Shown: piece after piece, positions 43,936 to 51,640 of the stretch
Layout: each line of letters starts with the position of its first letter
Numbering within the stretch: position 1 is the stretch's first letter
From: Halostella limicola
Lineage (GTDB): Archaea; Halobacteriota; Halobacteria; Halobacteriales; Natronoarchaeaceae
Assembly: GCF_003675875.1 (NCBI RefSeq)
Contig: NZ_RCDI01000004.1
Location: forward strand, 248,001 to 312,000
Reading direction: 5' to 3'
DNA length: 64,000 nt
Notes under the pieces: generated by a model
Seen by the model: the letters and a program-made list of their open reading frames with translations, nothing else
Told to the model about the DNA's origin: nothing
Database searches by the model: none
Program-made: the position numbers and the translations under genes

Positions 43936-45048
43936 ATGCAGACGATAACGCCGGAGGAACTCAGCGAACGGTTACGAAACGACGACGATGAGCCGCTCGT
44001 CCTCGATATTCGCCACCAAGAGGACTTCGAGGAGTGGCATATCCCGGGCAGTCTCAACGTCGATGTCTACGACGCCCTGATCGAAGATCCTGAACGGGCC
44101 AAGGAGGACCTATCCGATCTCCCCGATAAAGAACGAGTCGTCACTGTCTGTGCAGCGGGTGTCGTCTCACAGACTGCGACGGAAGTGCTTCGGGAGATGA
44201 ACTACGACGCAGTGACGCTCACGGACGGGATGAACGGCTGGAGCCGTGTCCACCGGCACGCGAGAGTTCCGGCCGACCTCGATGGCACGCTCGTTCAGGT
44301 CGCTCGTCCTGGGAAGGGCTGCCTCTCGCACGTCCTCGTCTCCGAGGATGAAGCCGTCGTGTTCGACCCGTCGCAGCACCTTGACGAGTACGAGGAGGTT
44401 CTGGATGCGTACGATGCCGACCTCGTCGGCGTCTTCGACACGCACGCCCACGCCGACCACGTCTCGGGTGCTGCGGAACTCTCCGACCGGCACGGCGTCC
44501 CCTACTACCTCCATCCGAACGATGCGCTCGCCATCGACGCGACGCCCCTCGAAGATGGGCAGACAGTGACTGTCGGCCATCTCGACGTCGAGGTTATCCA
44601 TACGCCCGGGCACAGCGAAGGGAGCGTGTCGTTCGTCGTGGGTGATGCAGCGCTGATAACGGGCGATACGCTCTTCCACGAGAGCGTGGGGCGCGTCGAA
44701 CTCGGCGTCGAAGCCGGCATCGAGGACTCTGACGTCGAACGGAACGCCGCGACGCTCTACGAGAGCCTCCAGCGTTTGCTCGACCGGCCGGACGATGCTG
44801 TGGTTCTACCAGCACACGATCCTGGCTCGCCCGAACCGCCCGTGGCCGTGACCCTTGGCGAGGTCAGAGAACAGAACGAGGACCTCGGACGCGACCGGGA
44901 GGAGTTCGTCGAGGAACTGGCTTCGGATATCCCGGACCATCCGCCGAATTTCGAGCGCGTCAAGCGAACGAACGTGGGAAAGGAATCAGTCCCCGACGAC
45001 GAACTTGCCGAACTGGAACTGGGGCCGAACAACTGCGCCGCCGAGTAA
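43936..45048 (+). CDS. Rhodanese plus metallo-beta-lactamase fusion protein
   Basis: A 370-residue protein. Residues ~1-100 are a rhodanese domain with LVLDIRHQEDFEEWHIPG and the active-site loop VTVCAAGVVS, which keeps its Cys. Residues ~115-330 are an MBL domain with FDTHAHADHVSGA, VIHTPGHSEGS and ALITGDTLFHE, as in persulfide dioxygenases. The combination suggests handling of persulfide or sulfane sulfur. It is 4 bases from the MFS gene, so they form an operon, and divergent from the Cys-containing regulator. Domain order (rhodanese first) is the reverse of many persulfide dioxygenase fusions. Confidence 0.82.
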   Translation: MQTITPEELSERLRNDDDEPLVLDIRHQEDFEEWHIPGSLNVDVYDALIEDPERAKEDLSDLPDKERVVTVCAAGVVSQTATEVLREMNYDAVTLTDGMNGWSRVHRHARVPADLDGTLVQVARPGKGCLSHVLVSEDEAVVFDPSQHLDEYEEVLDAYDADLVGVFDTHAHADHVSGAAELSDRHGVPYYLHPNDALAIDATPLEDGQTVTVGHLDVEVIHTPGHSEGSVSFVVGDAALITGDTLFHESVGRVELGVEAGIEDSDVERNAATLYESLQRLLDRPDDAVVLPAHDPGSPEPPVAVTLGEVREQNEDLGRDREEFVEELASDIPDHPPNFERVKRTNVGKESVPDDELAELELGPNNCAAE

Positions 45049-45052
45049 ATCC

Positions 45053-46342
45053 ATGAGTACGGGAACTGAACTCAAACAGGGAATCCGCGAACACCTCGGG
45101 CAGTTCTCACTGCACGTTCTGTTAGTGTTCGCCACCGGGTTGACCATCGGGTCGGAACGTACCGTCGTCCCCGTTCTGGGAAAGGACATTCTCGGCGTCG
45201 AGTCGTTCCTCGTTATCGGCTCGTTCGTCGTTTCGTTCGGGTTCGTCAAGGCACTACTTAACCTGTACGCTGGCAAGTGGGGCGAAGAGTACGGACGCAA
45301 GCCAGTCCTCATCCTCGGATGGGCAACGGCTCTTCCCCTCCCGATCATCCTTATTTTCGCCCCCAGCTGGGGCTGGATCACCGTCGGGAACATTCTGCTG
45401 GGTATCAATCAGGCGTTGACCTGGAGCATGGCGATCAACGCCAAGATCGACCTCGCAGGCCCCGAACAGCGCGGGCTGGCGGTCGGTATCGATGAGGCGT
45501 TCGGTTACACGGGCGTCGCCGTCGGTGCTTGGATAACGGGCGTTATCGCTGGGCAGTGGAACCTCCGGCCTGAACCGTTTTTCTTCCTCGCCGCCGTCGT
45601 GGGGTTGGCGTTCCTCATCTCGATTTTCCTGATCAAGGAGACTGTCCAGTACGCGCAGGCAGAGGCTGACGACGATCATCACGATGCAAATCTTCCGTTC
45701 AACGATGTCCTGAAGCGAGCGACCTACGGTGACAAGACGCTGTTCGCTGCCGCACAGGCTGGCCACATCGAGAACTTCGTCGATACGTTGTTCTGGATCG
45801 CCGTCCCGCTCTACCTTACGACTCAGGGACTGGGCATCGCCGCAGTCGGCGTCGTCGTCGGCGTCCACAGTGCGATGTACTTCCTTCAGATTGCGACCGG
45901 TGGACTTGCAGACCGTATCGGTCGCCGGCCGCCTGTCATCTGGGGGATGTTCCTCGCAGGTGCCGGCGTCCTCGGAATGGTACTCGTCGAGGGCTACCTT
46001 CCCTGGGCCGTCTTAGCTGCCATCTCCGGACTGGGCATGGCGTTACTGTATCCCAACCTGATGACCGTACCCGGCGATGCAGCCCACCCGACGTGGCGGT
46101 CGGCAGGCATGGGCGTCTACCGGATGTGGCGTGACTCCGGATACGGCGTCGGCGCGATCCTGATCGGGCTCTCGATGGAATTCGTGAACGCGGAAGCCGC
46201 GTTCTACATGACTGCGGTTCTGATGTTCATTTCGGGCGCAGTCGTGTACGTATGGATGGAGGAAACACATCCCGACTTCGGTACGCACGAACCACCGGCT
46301 CCGGCCCCGGAGTCACCGACGGACGCGGTATACGAGGACTGA
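45053..46342 (+). CDS. MFS transporter
   Basis: A 429-residue protein with about twelve membrane segments. The MFS loop GKWGEEYGRKPVLILGWA near 73-90 and its second-half partner GGLADRIGRRPPVIWGM are clear. Start ATG 45053 lies 4 bases after the rhodanese gene; a longer open frame from 44855 overlaps that gene in another frame and is not used. It probably exports or imports the sulfur compound handled by the partner enzyme, perhaps thiosulfate or sulfite. Substrate is inference. Confidence 0.83.
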   Translation: MSTGTELKQGIREHLGQFSLHVLLVFATGLTIGSERTVVPVLGKDILGVESFLVIGSFVVSFGFVKALLNLYAGKWGEEYGRKPVLILGWATALPLPIILIFAPSWGWITVGNILLGINQALTWSMAINAKIDLAGPEQRGLAVGIDEAFGYTGVAVGAWITGVIAGQWNLRPEPFFFLAAVVGLAFLISIFLIKETVQYAQAEADDDHHDANLPFNDVLKRATYGDKTLFAAAQAGHIENFVDTLFWIAVPLYLTTQGLGIAAVGVVVGVHSAMYFLQIATGGLADRIGRRPPVIWGMFLAGAGVLGMVLVEGYLPWAVLAAISGLGMALLYPNLMTVPGDAAHPTWRSAGMGVYRMWRDSGYGVGAILIGLSMEFVNAEAAFYMTAVLMFISGAVVYVWMEETHPDFGTHEPPAPAPESPTDAVYED

Positions 46343-46588
46343 AATACGAACACTCACCGATGGTGACGGTTGGAAACACGCTCAGGATGCCCCAGAAAGA
46401 AACCGGGCGCGGATAGCAGACCGGCCAGTCCGGTTGAACACAATGTACAGAGCACGGTAGTGACAGTACCAAAAATAGTGCCCGGTGAATCAAGGGTGGA
46501 GAGGCTATAAATCGAGCCTTCTCGCTTCCTGAGAAACTGTATACCCCGTTATGTCCTCTCCATTCTTTTATAACATTGTGAACCACCC

Positions 46589-48031
46589 ATGAGTTCCGTT
46601 CCAACTACCACCCGACGACGCGTCCTGCAGAGTCTCGGCATAGCCGGCGCGGCAGCCGTCGCAGGCTGCGTTTCAGCACCGAGCGCCGACCTCGAAACCG
46701 CTCCACAGTCACCGAACATGAATTCCACACGATCACTCGAAACCGACCGCGTTGCAGCGAACCCGACCGCGATCCCGCCGCCGATCGACCGCAACAGCCC
46801 CGAGACCGTCAGCGTCGAGCTGACGACGCTGGAGCAGGTGGCCGAGATCGAACCCGGTGTCACCTACACGTACATGAGCTTCGACGGCCGGATCCCCGGT
46901 CCGATGATCCGGGCTCGCGTCGGCGACCACGTCGAAATGACCGTCACGAACGACGAGGCCAACTCGATGCCCCACAACGTCGACCTGCACGCCGTCCGCG
47001 GCCCGGGCGGCGGCGCGGAGGCGTCGATGGTGGCTCCCGGCGAGACGAAGACGTTCACGTTCAAGGCAACCTATCCCGGGTTGTTCGTCTACCACTGCGC
47101 CGTCCCGAACATGGACTACCACATCTCCAGCGGGATGTTCGGCGCGATCCTCGTCGAGCCCGAAGAGGGACTGCCGGCGGTCGACCACGAGTTCTACCTC
47201 GGGCAGCACGAACTCTACACGACGGGCGACGCCGGCGAGGAGGGACACCACGACTTCGACTTCGAGGCCATGGCGGCCGAGGACCCCACCTACGTGCTGG
47301 TAAACGGGGAGAAGTACGCCATCGGCCCCGACGGCTACAACGAGATGCGGATGCGGACGGGCGAAACTGCCCGCGTCTACTTCGTCAGTGGCGGTCCGAA
47401 CCTCCTCAGTTCGCTCCACCCGATCGGTTCGGTTTGGGACGAGGTCTACCCGCAGGGCGGCATCGGTGGCGACGTCCACCGGAACGTCCAGACGACGCCG
47501 GTCCTGCCGGGATCGACCACCATCGCGACGCTGCAGGCACCCGTCCCCGGTCCGATCAAGCTCGTCGACCACGCCCTCTCGCGGGTGGCCCGAAAGGGGG
47601 CTCTCGCTGTCATCGACGTCCAGGGGTCGCCGAACAGAGACGTGTTCGACCCCGGAACGGAGGCCAGCGTTACCTCGCGCGGGTCCGACGGCCTCGATGG
47701 CTGGTTCGACGACGTAGACAACTACGACGGCATCGTCGACCGGACCGGTGAGGACGAGGTCTCCGTACAGGTCGGGTCGCAAGCCAACGGCGGTGGGTTC
47801 GGATTCGGTCCCGCCGCCGTCAGCGTGTCACCCGGGACGACCGTGGTCTGGGAGTGGACCGGCGAGGGCGGGAGCCACGACGTTCAGGCCGACAACGGCT
47901 CCTTCGCCAGCCAGATGACCGACGAGGCCGGCCACTCGTTCGCCCACACCTTCGACGGAACCGGGACGACGAAGTACTACTGCATGCCCCACAAAGCGAT
48001 GGGTATGAAAGGCGCCGTCGTCGTGGAGTGA
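46589..48031 (+). CDS. nirK: Copper nitrite reductase with fused C-terminal halocyanin domain
   Basis: A 480-residue exported enzyme reducing nitrite to nitric oxide. The signal has RRRVLQSLG (from residue 9) and lipobox VAGC with Cys 27. NirK domain 1 has HNVDLHA with the catalytic Asp and ligands, VYHCAVPNMDYHISSGMFG with type 1 Cys, His and Met; domain 2 has the type 2 His in SSLHPIGS. After residue ~375 a halocyanin domain follows with GSHDVQ, YYCMPHKAMGMKG giving His, Cys, His and Met. The fused domain could deliver electrons directly. A TTTATAAC box lies about 20 bases upstream. It stands alone on its strand. Confidence 0.9.
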   Translation: MSSVPTTTRRRVLQSLGIAGAAAVAGCVSAPSADLETAPQSPNMNSTRSLETDRVAANPTAIPPPIDRNSPETVSVELTTLEQVAEIEPGVTYTYMSFDGRIPGPMIRARVGDHVEMTVTNDEANSMPHNVDLHAVRGPGGGAEASMVAPGETKTFTFKATYPGLFVYHCAVPNMDYHISSGMFGAILVEPEEGLPAVDHEFYLGQHELYTTGDAGEEGHHDFDFEAMAAEDPTYVLVNGEKYAIGPDGYNEMRMRTGETARVYFVSGGPNLLSSLHPIGSVWDEVYPQGGIGGDVHRNVQTTPVLPGSTTIATLQAPVPGPIKLVDHALSRVARKGALAVIDVQGSPNRDVFDPGTEASVTSRGSDGLDGWFDDVDNYDGIVDRTGEDEVSVQVGSQANGGGFGFGPAAVSVSPGTTVVWEWTGEGGSHDVQADNGSFASQMTDEAGHSFAHTFDGTGTTKYYCMPHKAMGMKGAVVVE

Positions 48032-48175
48032 GTGTTCGCTCACTGCCCGGCGATTCCGACGCCCAGCGTGACTTTTCCTTCGACCTGTCCGGTCAGTCCC
48101 CTGTGAATCGCCGGTAAAGCGTCGCGACCGACAGTCGCGGCGCGCCAGAGCCTGCGTAGAAAGAAATGTACCGTT

Positions 48176-48313
48176 TCAGCGGATCAGTTCGTCGATGAAT
48201 AGCTCGACGTACTCGGTGAATGCGACGGTCGGCGTCCCGGGCAGATACACCGGAACGTCGGACTCCTGGATCGGTACGTTAGTGATCGAATCTCTGGGTT
48301 CGGTTGCGTCCAT
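48176..48313 (-). CDS. 45-residue hypothetical protein
   Basis: An ATG at 48313 on the minus strand opens 45 codons: MDATEPRDSITNVPIQESDV at the start and FTEYVELFIDELIR at the end. The composition is acidic with good haloarchaeal codon use. A GCATAAAGC box lies about 25 bases upstream. No family is recognised. The rest of 48032-48444 shows no gene. Confidence 0.45.
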   Translation of the reverse strand: MDATEPRDSITNVPIQESDVPVYLPGTPTVAFTEYVELFIDELIR

Positions 48314-48444
48314 GAGTCACTTTATCGCCAGAGTGCTTTATGCATTCCTAAACAATGTTGTGGTATTTGAAACCAATAATCATAGAAGACCAATTCCATG
48401 TGGCCTGGCGGGGGCTTCTACAACCGAGTACCGTTTCTGAACTC

Positions 48445-49305
48445 CTAACCGTCGCTTGCCGTCTCCGCCGTCGTCGACGTGCTAGTCGTACGGCTCGCAT
48501 CGATAGCGCGGAGAAACCGTCCCATCAAGAGCAGGCTCATAGCAGTTAGCACCCCGAAGATGAGTATTTGCGGCAGCGGGACCGGTTGCCCGTCCCGAAC
48601 CATAAACCAGGCCATGGCCAGGACCGCACCACCCAGCGTCGCTACCTTCACGAGGAGTACCGCCGTAAAGGCGTAGCCCCACGCACGTCGCTTCCAGTGT
48701 AGATACGCGGTGAGCGCGAACGCGGGGAGGATGATCCCGAGATCGAACGAGTAGATGACGGACGTCGGGAGTCCCGCCTCGGTGATACTGGCGGGCGTCG
48801 TTCCCGCGAGCGTCGCCGGGAGGATCTCAGAGAGCCAGAGGGACCCGATCAGAACGACGAGCAGCACCTGGAACGCTACGTACGACCGTACCGACGAGTC
48901 GCCGACGGCGCGTTTGAGCGCGTCGGCATCGAGGCGAGCCATCCCGCCGACGAAGGTGAACAGCGTCAGCCACAGCAGCGTCGTGTACACCAGGTATAGT
49001 TCGTTGAACGCGGTCATGAACGAGTACGACGCGTAGGTGTACAGCAGGTAGCCGGTCACGCCGAGCCACGTGACGTACCCCCGCAGTGAACCGCGGGTCG
49101 CGTAGAACAGCGAGACGGCGAAGGCGGGCACGGCCACGGCGAGCGTCAACAGGTCCTGGCCGTAGACCTGCGGGAGGAGCACGGGGGCGTCGCGGTAAAA
49201 CCCGGGCACGAACAGTCCGACGCCCGTCGCAACGACTGTCAGGATGAGTATCGCGACCGAGGCGGCGACGTACGCCCGAGGAAGCGGTGAGTTTCGGACC
49301 GTCAT
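48445..49305 (-). CDS. Multi-pass membrane protein of unknown function
   Basis: A 286-residue protein with about eight hydrophobic segments. Examples are VAASVAILILTVVATGVGLF near 12-31 and LLVVLIGSLWLSEILPATLA near 147-166. The tail is Ser/Thr-rich and soluble. It overlaps the flavodoxin gene by 4 bases and is therefore in the same operon. No family is recognised with certainty. Confidence 0.7.
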   Translation of the reverse strand: MTVRNSPLPRAYVAASVAILILTVVATGVGLFVPGFYRDAPVLLPQVYGQDLLTLAVAVPAFAVSLFYATRGSLRGYVTWLGVTGYLLYTYASYSFMTAFNELYLVYTTLLWLTLFTFVGGMARLDADALKRAVGDSSVRSYVAFQVLLVVLIGSLWLSEILPATLAGTTPASITEAGLPTSVIYSFDLGIILPAFALTAYLHWKRRAWGYAFTAVLLVKVATLGGAVLAMAWFMVRDGQPVPLPQILIFGVLTAMSLLLMGRFLRAIDASRTTSTSTTAETASDG

Positions 49306-49889
49306 TCGGCGTTCCCGACTCCCGCGTTAGCGGCCGGTACGGGGACGCCCAGGCGCCCCTCGACGAACGCGGCGACGTCGTTCGCGAAGTCCTCGACAGC
49401 CTGCCAGTCGGTGAACTCGGCGTCCTTCGACGTGTCGAGACCCGGCATCTCCCGCTTCACGACCTGTTTGACCACGAACCGCTTGAGGAAGCCGAACCCA
49501 GAGAATCGCAACGCGCCGCCGAACTGTGCGATCCGATCCGGGTGCCACTCGGTCTCGTCCAAGAACGCCTCGACGTAGCCAGCCGCCTGCTCCTTTCCCT
49601 CCTCGGTCGCCGCCGACATCGACACCTGGAAGAACGCCGTCGGGCGACCCGAGAGCGCGTCTCGGTTTGCAGTCACGAAGTCTGTGACGGCCTGCTGGTG
49701 TTTCCCGCCGTGAATGGACGCGCCGACCAGTACCGAGTCGTACTCCTCGACGGTGAGGTCAGCGGGCTTCTCAACAGCGTTCACGCCGGTCGCGTCGTGT
49801 CCGCGATCGGTGAGCACACCGACGATACGGTCGGCGATAGTTGCGGTCTGTCCTACCCCAGTTCCGTAGTATACGAGGAACGAAACCAT
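49302..49889 (-). CDS. Flavodoxin-domain protein, HemG-like
   Basis: A 195-residue protein from MVSFLVYYGTGVGQTATIAD; the longer open frame adds 8 residues that do not fit. The FMN phosphate loop YGTGVGQTA is near residues 7-15. GASIHGGKHQQ and the C-terminal SGFGFLKRFVVKQVVKREMP segment resemble oxygen-independent protoporphyrinogen oxidase HemG. Anaerobic haem synthesis would suit a denitrifier. It is translationally coupled with the membrane protein that follows. The HemG role is inference from family likeness. Confidence 0.75.
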   Translation of the reverse strand: MVSFLVYYGTGVGQTATIADRIVGVLTDRGHDATGVNAVEKPADLTVEEYDSVLVGASIHGGKHQQAVTDFVTANRDALSGRPTAFFQVSMSAATEEGKEQAAGYVEAFLDETEWHPDRIAQFGGALRFSGFGFLKRFVVKQVVKREMPGLDTSKDAEFTDWQAVEDFANDVAAFVEGRLGVPVPAANAGVGNAE

Positions 49890-49947
49890 AGAGAGCGATT
49901 GGGCTGCAAACACGATAAGGATAGCTAGGCGGGATCTGACGACGGTG

Positions 49948-50334
49948 TCACCGCCGATGGTTCCCGCGTCGACTCGACCGCCCCAACCAAACGTACGTAA
50001 GAACGGCAGTGGCCATACCGGCGCCGACGGCGAGCACGAGCGACGAGACGACGCTGCGCTGGACCGCGACCGTCGCGAGGATCAGGACGGCGAGGAAGAC
50101 GACCCCGAACCCGGTAGTCGCGACGGCGATTCGCCGGTGCTGCCCACGGGCATCCTCACTGAGGCCCACGTAGACCGCTGCGGCCACGCTGACGCCTGCG
50201 ACTAGCCCCACGGGAAGGCCGAGGAACAGGGAGAATTCGATCCACGGGAGAGCGAGTTCGGTCACCGCGACGCCGACGACGACGAACGCGGCGAATCCGG
50301 CGGCGAGGGCCATCGCGAGGGGTTTCATCTGCAT
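49948..50334 (-). CDS. Small membrane protein, four helices
   Basis: A 128-residue protein with four hydrophobic stretches (AMALAAGFAAFVVVGVAV, IEFSLFLGLPVGLVAGVSVA, VATTGFGVVFLAVLILATVA, VVSSLVLAVGAGMATAVLTY). The ends are polar. It is upstream of the flavodoxin gene on the same strand, 58 bases away. Similar small haloarchaeal membrane proteins lack a known role. Confidence 0.65.
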   Translation of the reverse strand: MQMKPLAMALAAGFAAFVVVGVAVTELALPWIEFSLFLGLPVGLVAGVSVAAAVYVGLSEDARGQHRRIAVATTGFGVVFLAVLILATVAVQRSVVSSLVLAVGAGMATAVLTYVWLGRSSRRGNHRR

Positions 50335-50501
50335 GGTCGTCGTACGTCGTGTCCGTTTGAATAACTATCTGTTACCGGAGCGATGCTGCGGCCTCGACCA
50401 GCATCGGGGGAGATGTGCCCTTTGATCCCGTCTCTGTTCGCTGTCTGCAGGGAGCAGTGTCGGGCAAGCCGTCCGCCCGAAACGGGTGAAAGAGTGTCTG
50501 C

Positions 50502-50702
50502 TCAACTCCTGGCCTCGATCCGTTCGACCGCGAACAGGCCGTCGTCGGTGAGAACGGAGCGAACGCGACCGTGCCACGCTTTTGTGAACGTCGCGCGCTC
50601 CTCGCCGGTCGCCGACCCGTCCCTGCAGACTAACGGACAGCGATCACTCACAAACCGCTTCCAAGGTCCCGCGGACTCGCTCGCTGGGAGCGGTAAGTTC
50701 AT
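50502..50702 (-). CDS. Possible small protein, weakly supported
   Basis: From ATG 50702 a frame of 66 codons ends in FTKAWHGRVRSVLTDDGLFA, then VERIEARS. This last part has coding-like composition; the first part is less convincing. It would be divergent from the DUF211 gene with a 26-base gap. The rest of 50335-50728 shows no gene. Confidence 0.25.
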   Translation of the reverse strand: MNLPLPASESAGPWKRFVSDRCPLVCRDGSATGEERATFTKAWHGRVRSVLTDDGLFAVERIEARS

Positions 50703-50728
50703 GCGGGTCACCGTACATAGAACTGACA

Positions 50729-51019
50729 ATGGGAAACCTTCGACGCGTAGTACTCGACATCTTGAAACCACACGACCCACCGCTTTTGGAGTTCACGGAA
50801 CAGCTCTCGGCCATCGATAGCGTTACAGGGATATCGTCCTCGCTTATCGAACTAGACCAGAAAGTCCAGAATGTTAAGCTCACGATCGAGGGAGAGGACT
50901 TGGACTACTCCGCCATTGAGGAGGAGGTCAGTGAACTGGGTGGAACTGTCCACTCGATCGATCAAGTGGCTTACGGGGAGTACGTCGTCGAAGAGCGACG
51001 CACCCTGCAGGATGGTTAA
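50729..51019 (+). CDS. DUF211 family protein
   Basis: A 96-residue protein, MGNLRRVVLDILKPHDPPLL at the start, as in all DUF211 proteins. The central part QNVKLTIEGEDLDYSAIEEE and the HSIDQVAYGE tail also match. DUF211 proteins are small ferredoxin-like archaeal proteins that form oligomers and may bind calcium or another metal; the role is not settled. Seven bases separate it from the VIT-like gene, so the two form an operon, which fits metal handling. Confidence 0.85.
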   Translation: MGNLRRVVLDILKPHDPPLLEFTEQLSAIDSVTGISSSLIELDQKVQNVKLTIEGEDLDYSAIEEEVSELGGTVHSIDQVAYGEYVVEERRTLQDG

Positions 51020-51025
51020 CCGATC

Positions 51026-51607
51026 GTGTCTAAGAAAAGACAACTTTTGCGGTCACTCCTCGGTCGAGAAGATGTCGTCTCGATCTCCCGACGATATTTC
51101 GTCTCGAACGGGTTTGACGGAACGTTGACGAGTGTGGGGGTCATCGTCGGCGCAGTCCTGTCGGGTGTGCCCGATGGGATCACAGTCATCAAGATAGGCC
51201 TCGGCGCTGCGGTTGGGCTAGGGACGTCTGCGGTCTGGAGCGTGTGGGAAATCGAACGCGCCGAGACGAAAGCAGAGATCCTGCGCATGGAAGAGGCGAT
51301 GTTAACCGACCTTGGAGATACCCGCGTTCAGCGCGAACAGCGAGGTGCACGTGTGATCCATGCGACGGCGAGCGGTCTCGGTCCGCTGATCGGTGTTCTT
51401 ATTCCGCTTGTCCCGTTTCTCTTCGAGGGATCCGTGTTCTCGATGGCGGAGGCGGGCGTCGTCGGGGTCATACTTGGGATCGCCGTCCTCGCCATCTTCG
51501 GCGCGTACATGGGCTCCATCTCCGGCCAGCGGTGGTACGTGTCGGCTATCCGGATGGGACTTGCCGGCCTGGTCGTCGCCGTGATCAACCTCTTCTTGCC
51601 CGGGTAG
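51026..51607 (+). CDS. VIT1/CCC1-like membrane protein
   Basis: A 193-residue protein started by GTG 51026. The first helix SNGFDGTLTSVGVIVGAVL resembles the DG-containing first helix of the VIT1/CCC1 family of iron and manganese transporters. A cytoplasmic loop of charged residues (ERAETKAEILRMEEAML) precedes three further helices. It is preceded by DUF211 in the same operon. Metal ions are the likely substrate, but several haloarchaeal members are uncharacterised. Confidence 0.75.
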   Translation: MSKKRQLLRSLLGREDVVSISRRYFVSNGFDGTLTSVGVIVGAVLSGVPDGITVIKIGLGAAVGLGTSAVWSVWEIERAETKAEILRMEEAMLTDLGDTRVQREQRGARVIHATASGLGPLIGVLIPLVPFLFEGSVFSMAEAGVVGVILGIAVLAIFGAYMGSISGQRWYVSAIRMGLAGLVVAVINLFLPG

Positions 51608-51640
51608 TAGTCGCAGTCCCCGTGCTTTCCCACGTCCGCT

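Noticed and set aside
46733-47782. 349-codon open frame antisense to nirK
   Set aside because: No recognisable motif, and the plus strand encodes a complete NirK.
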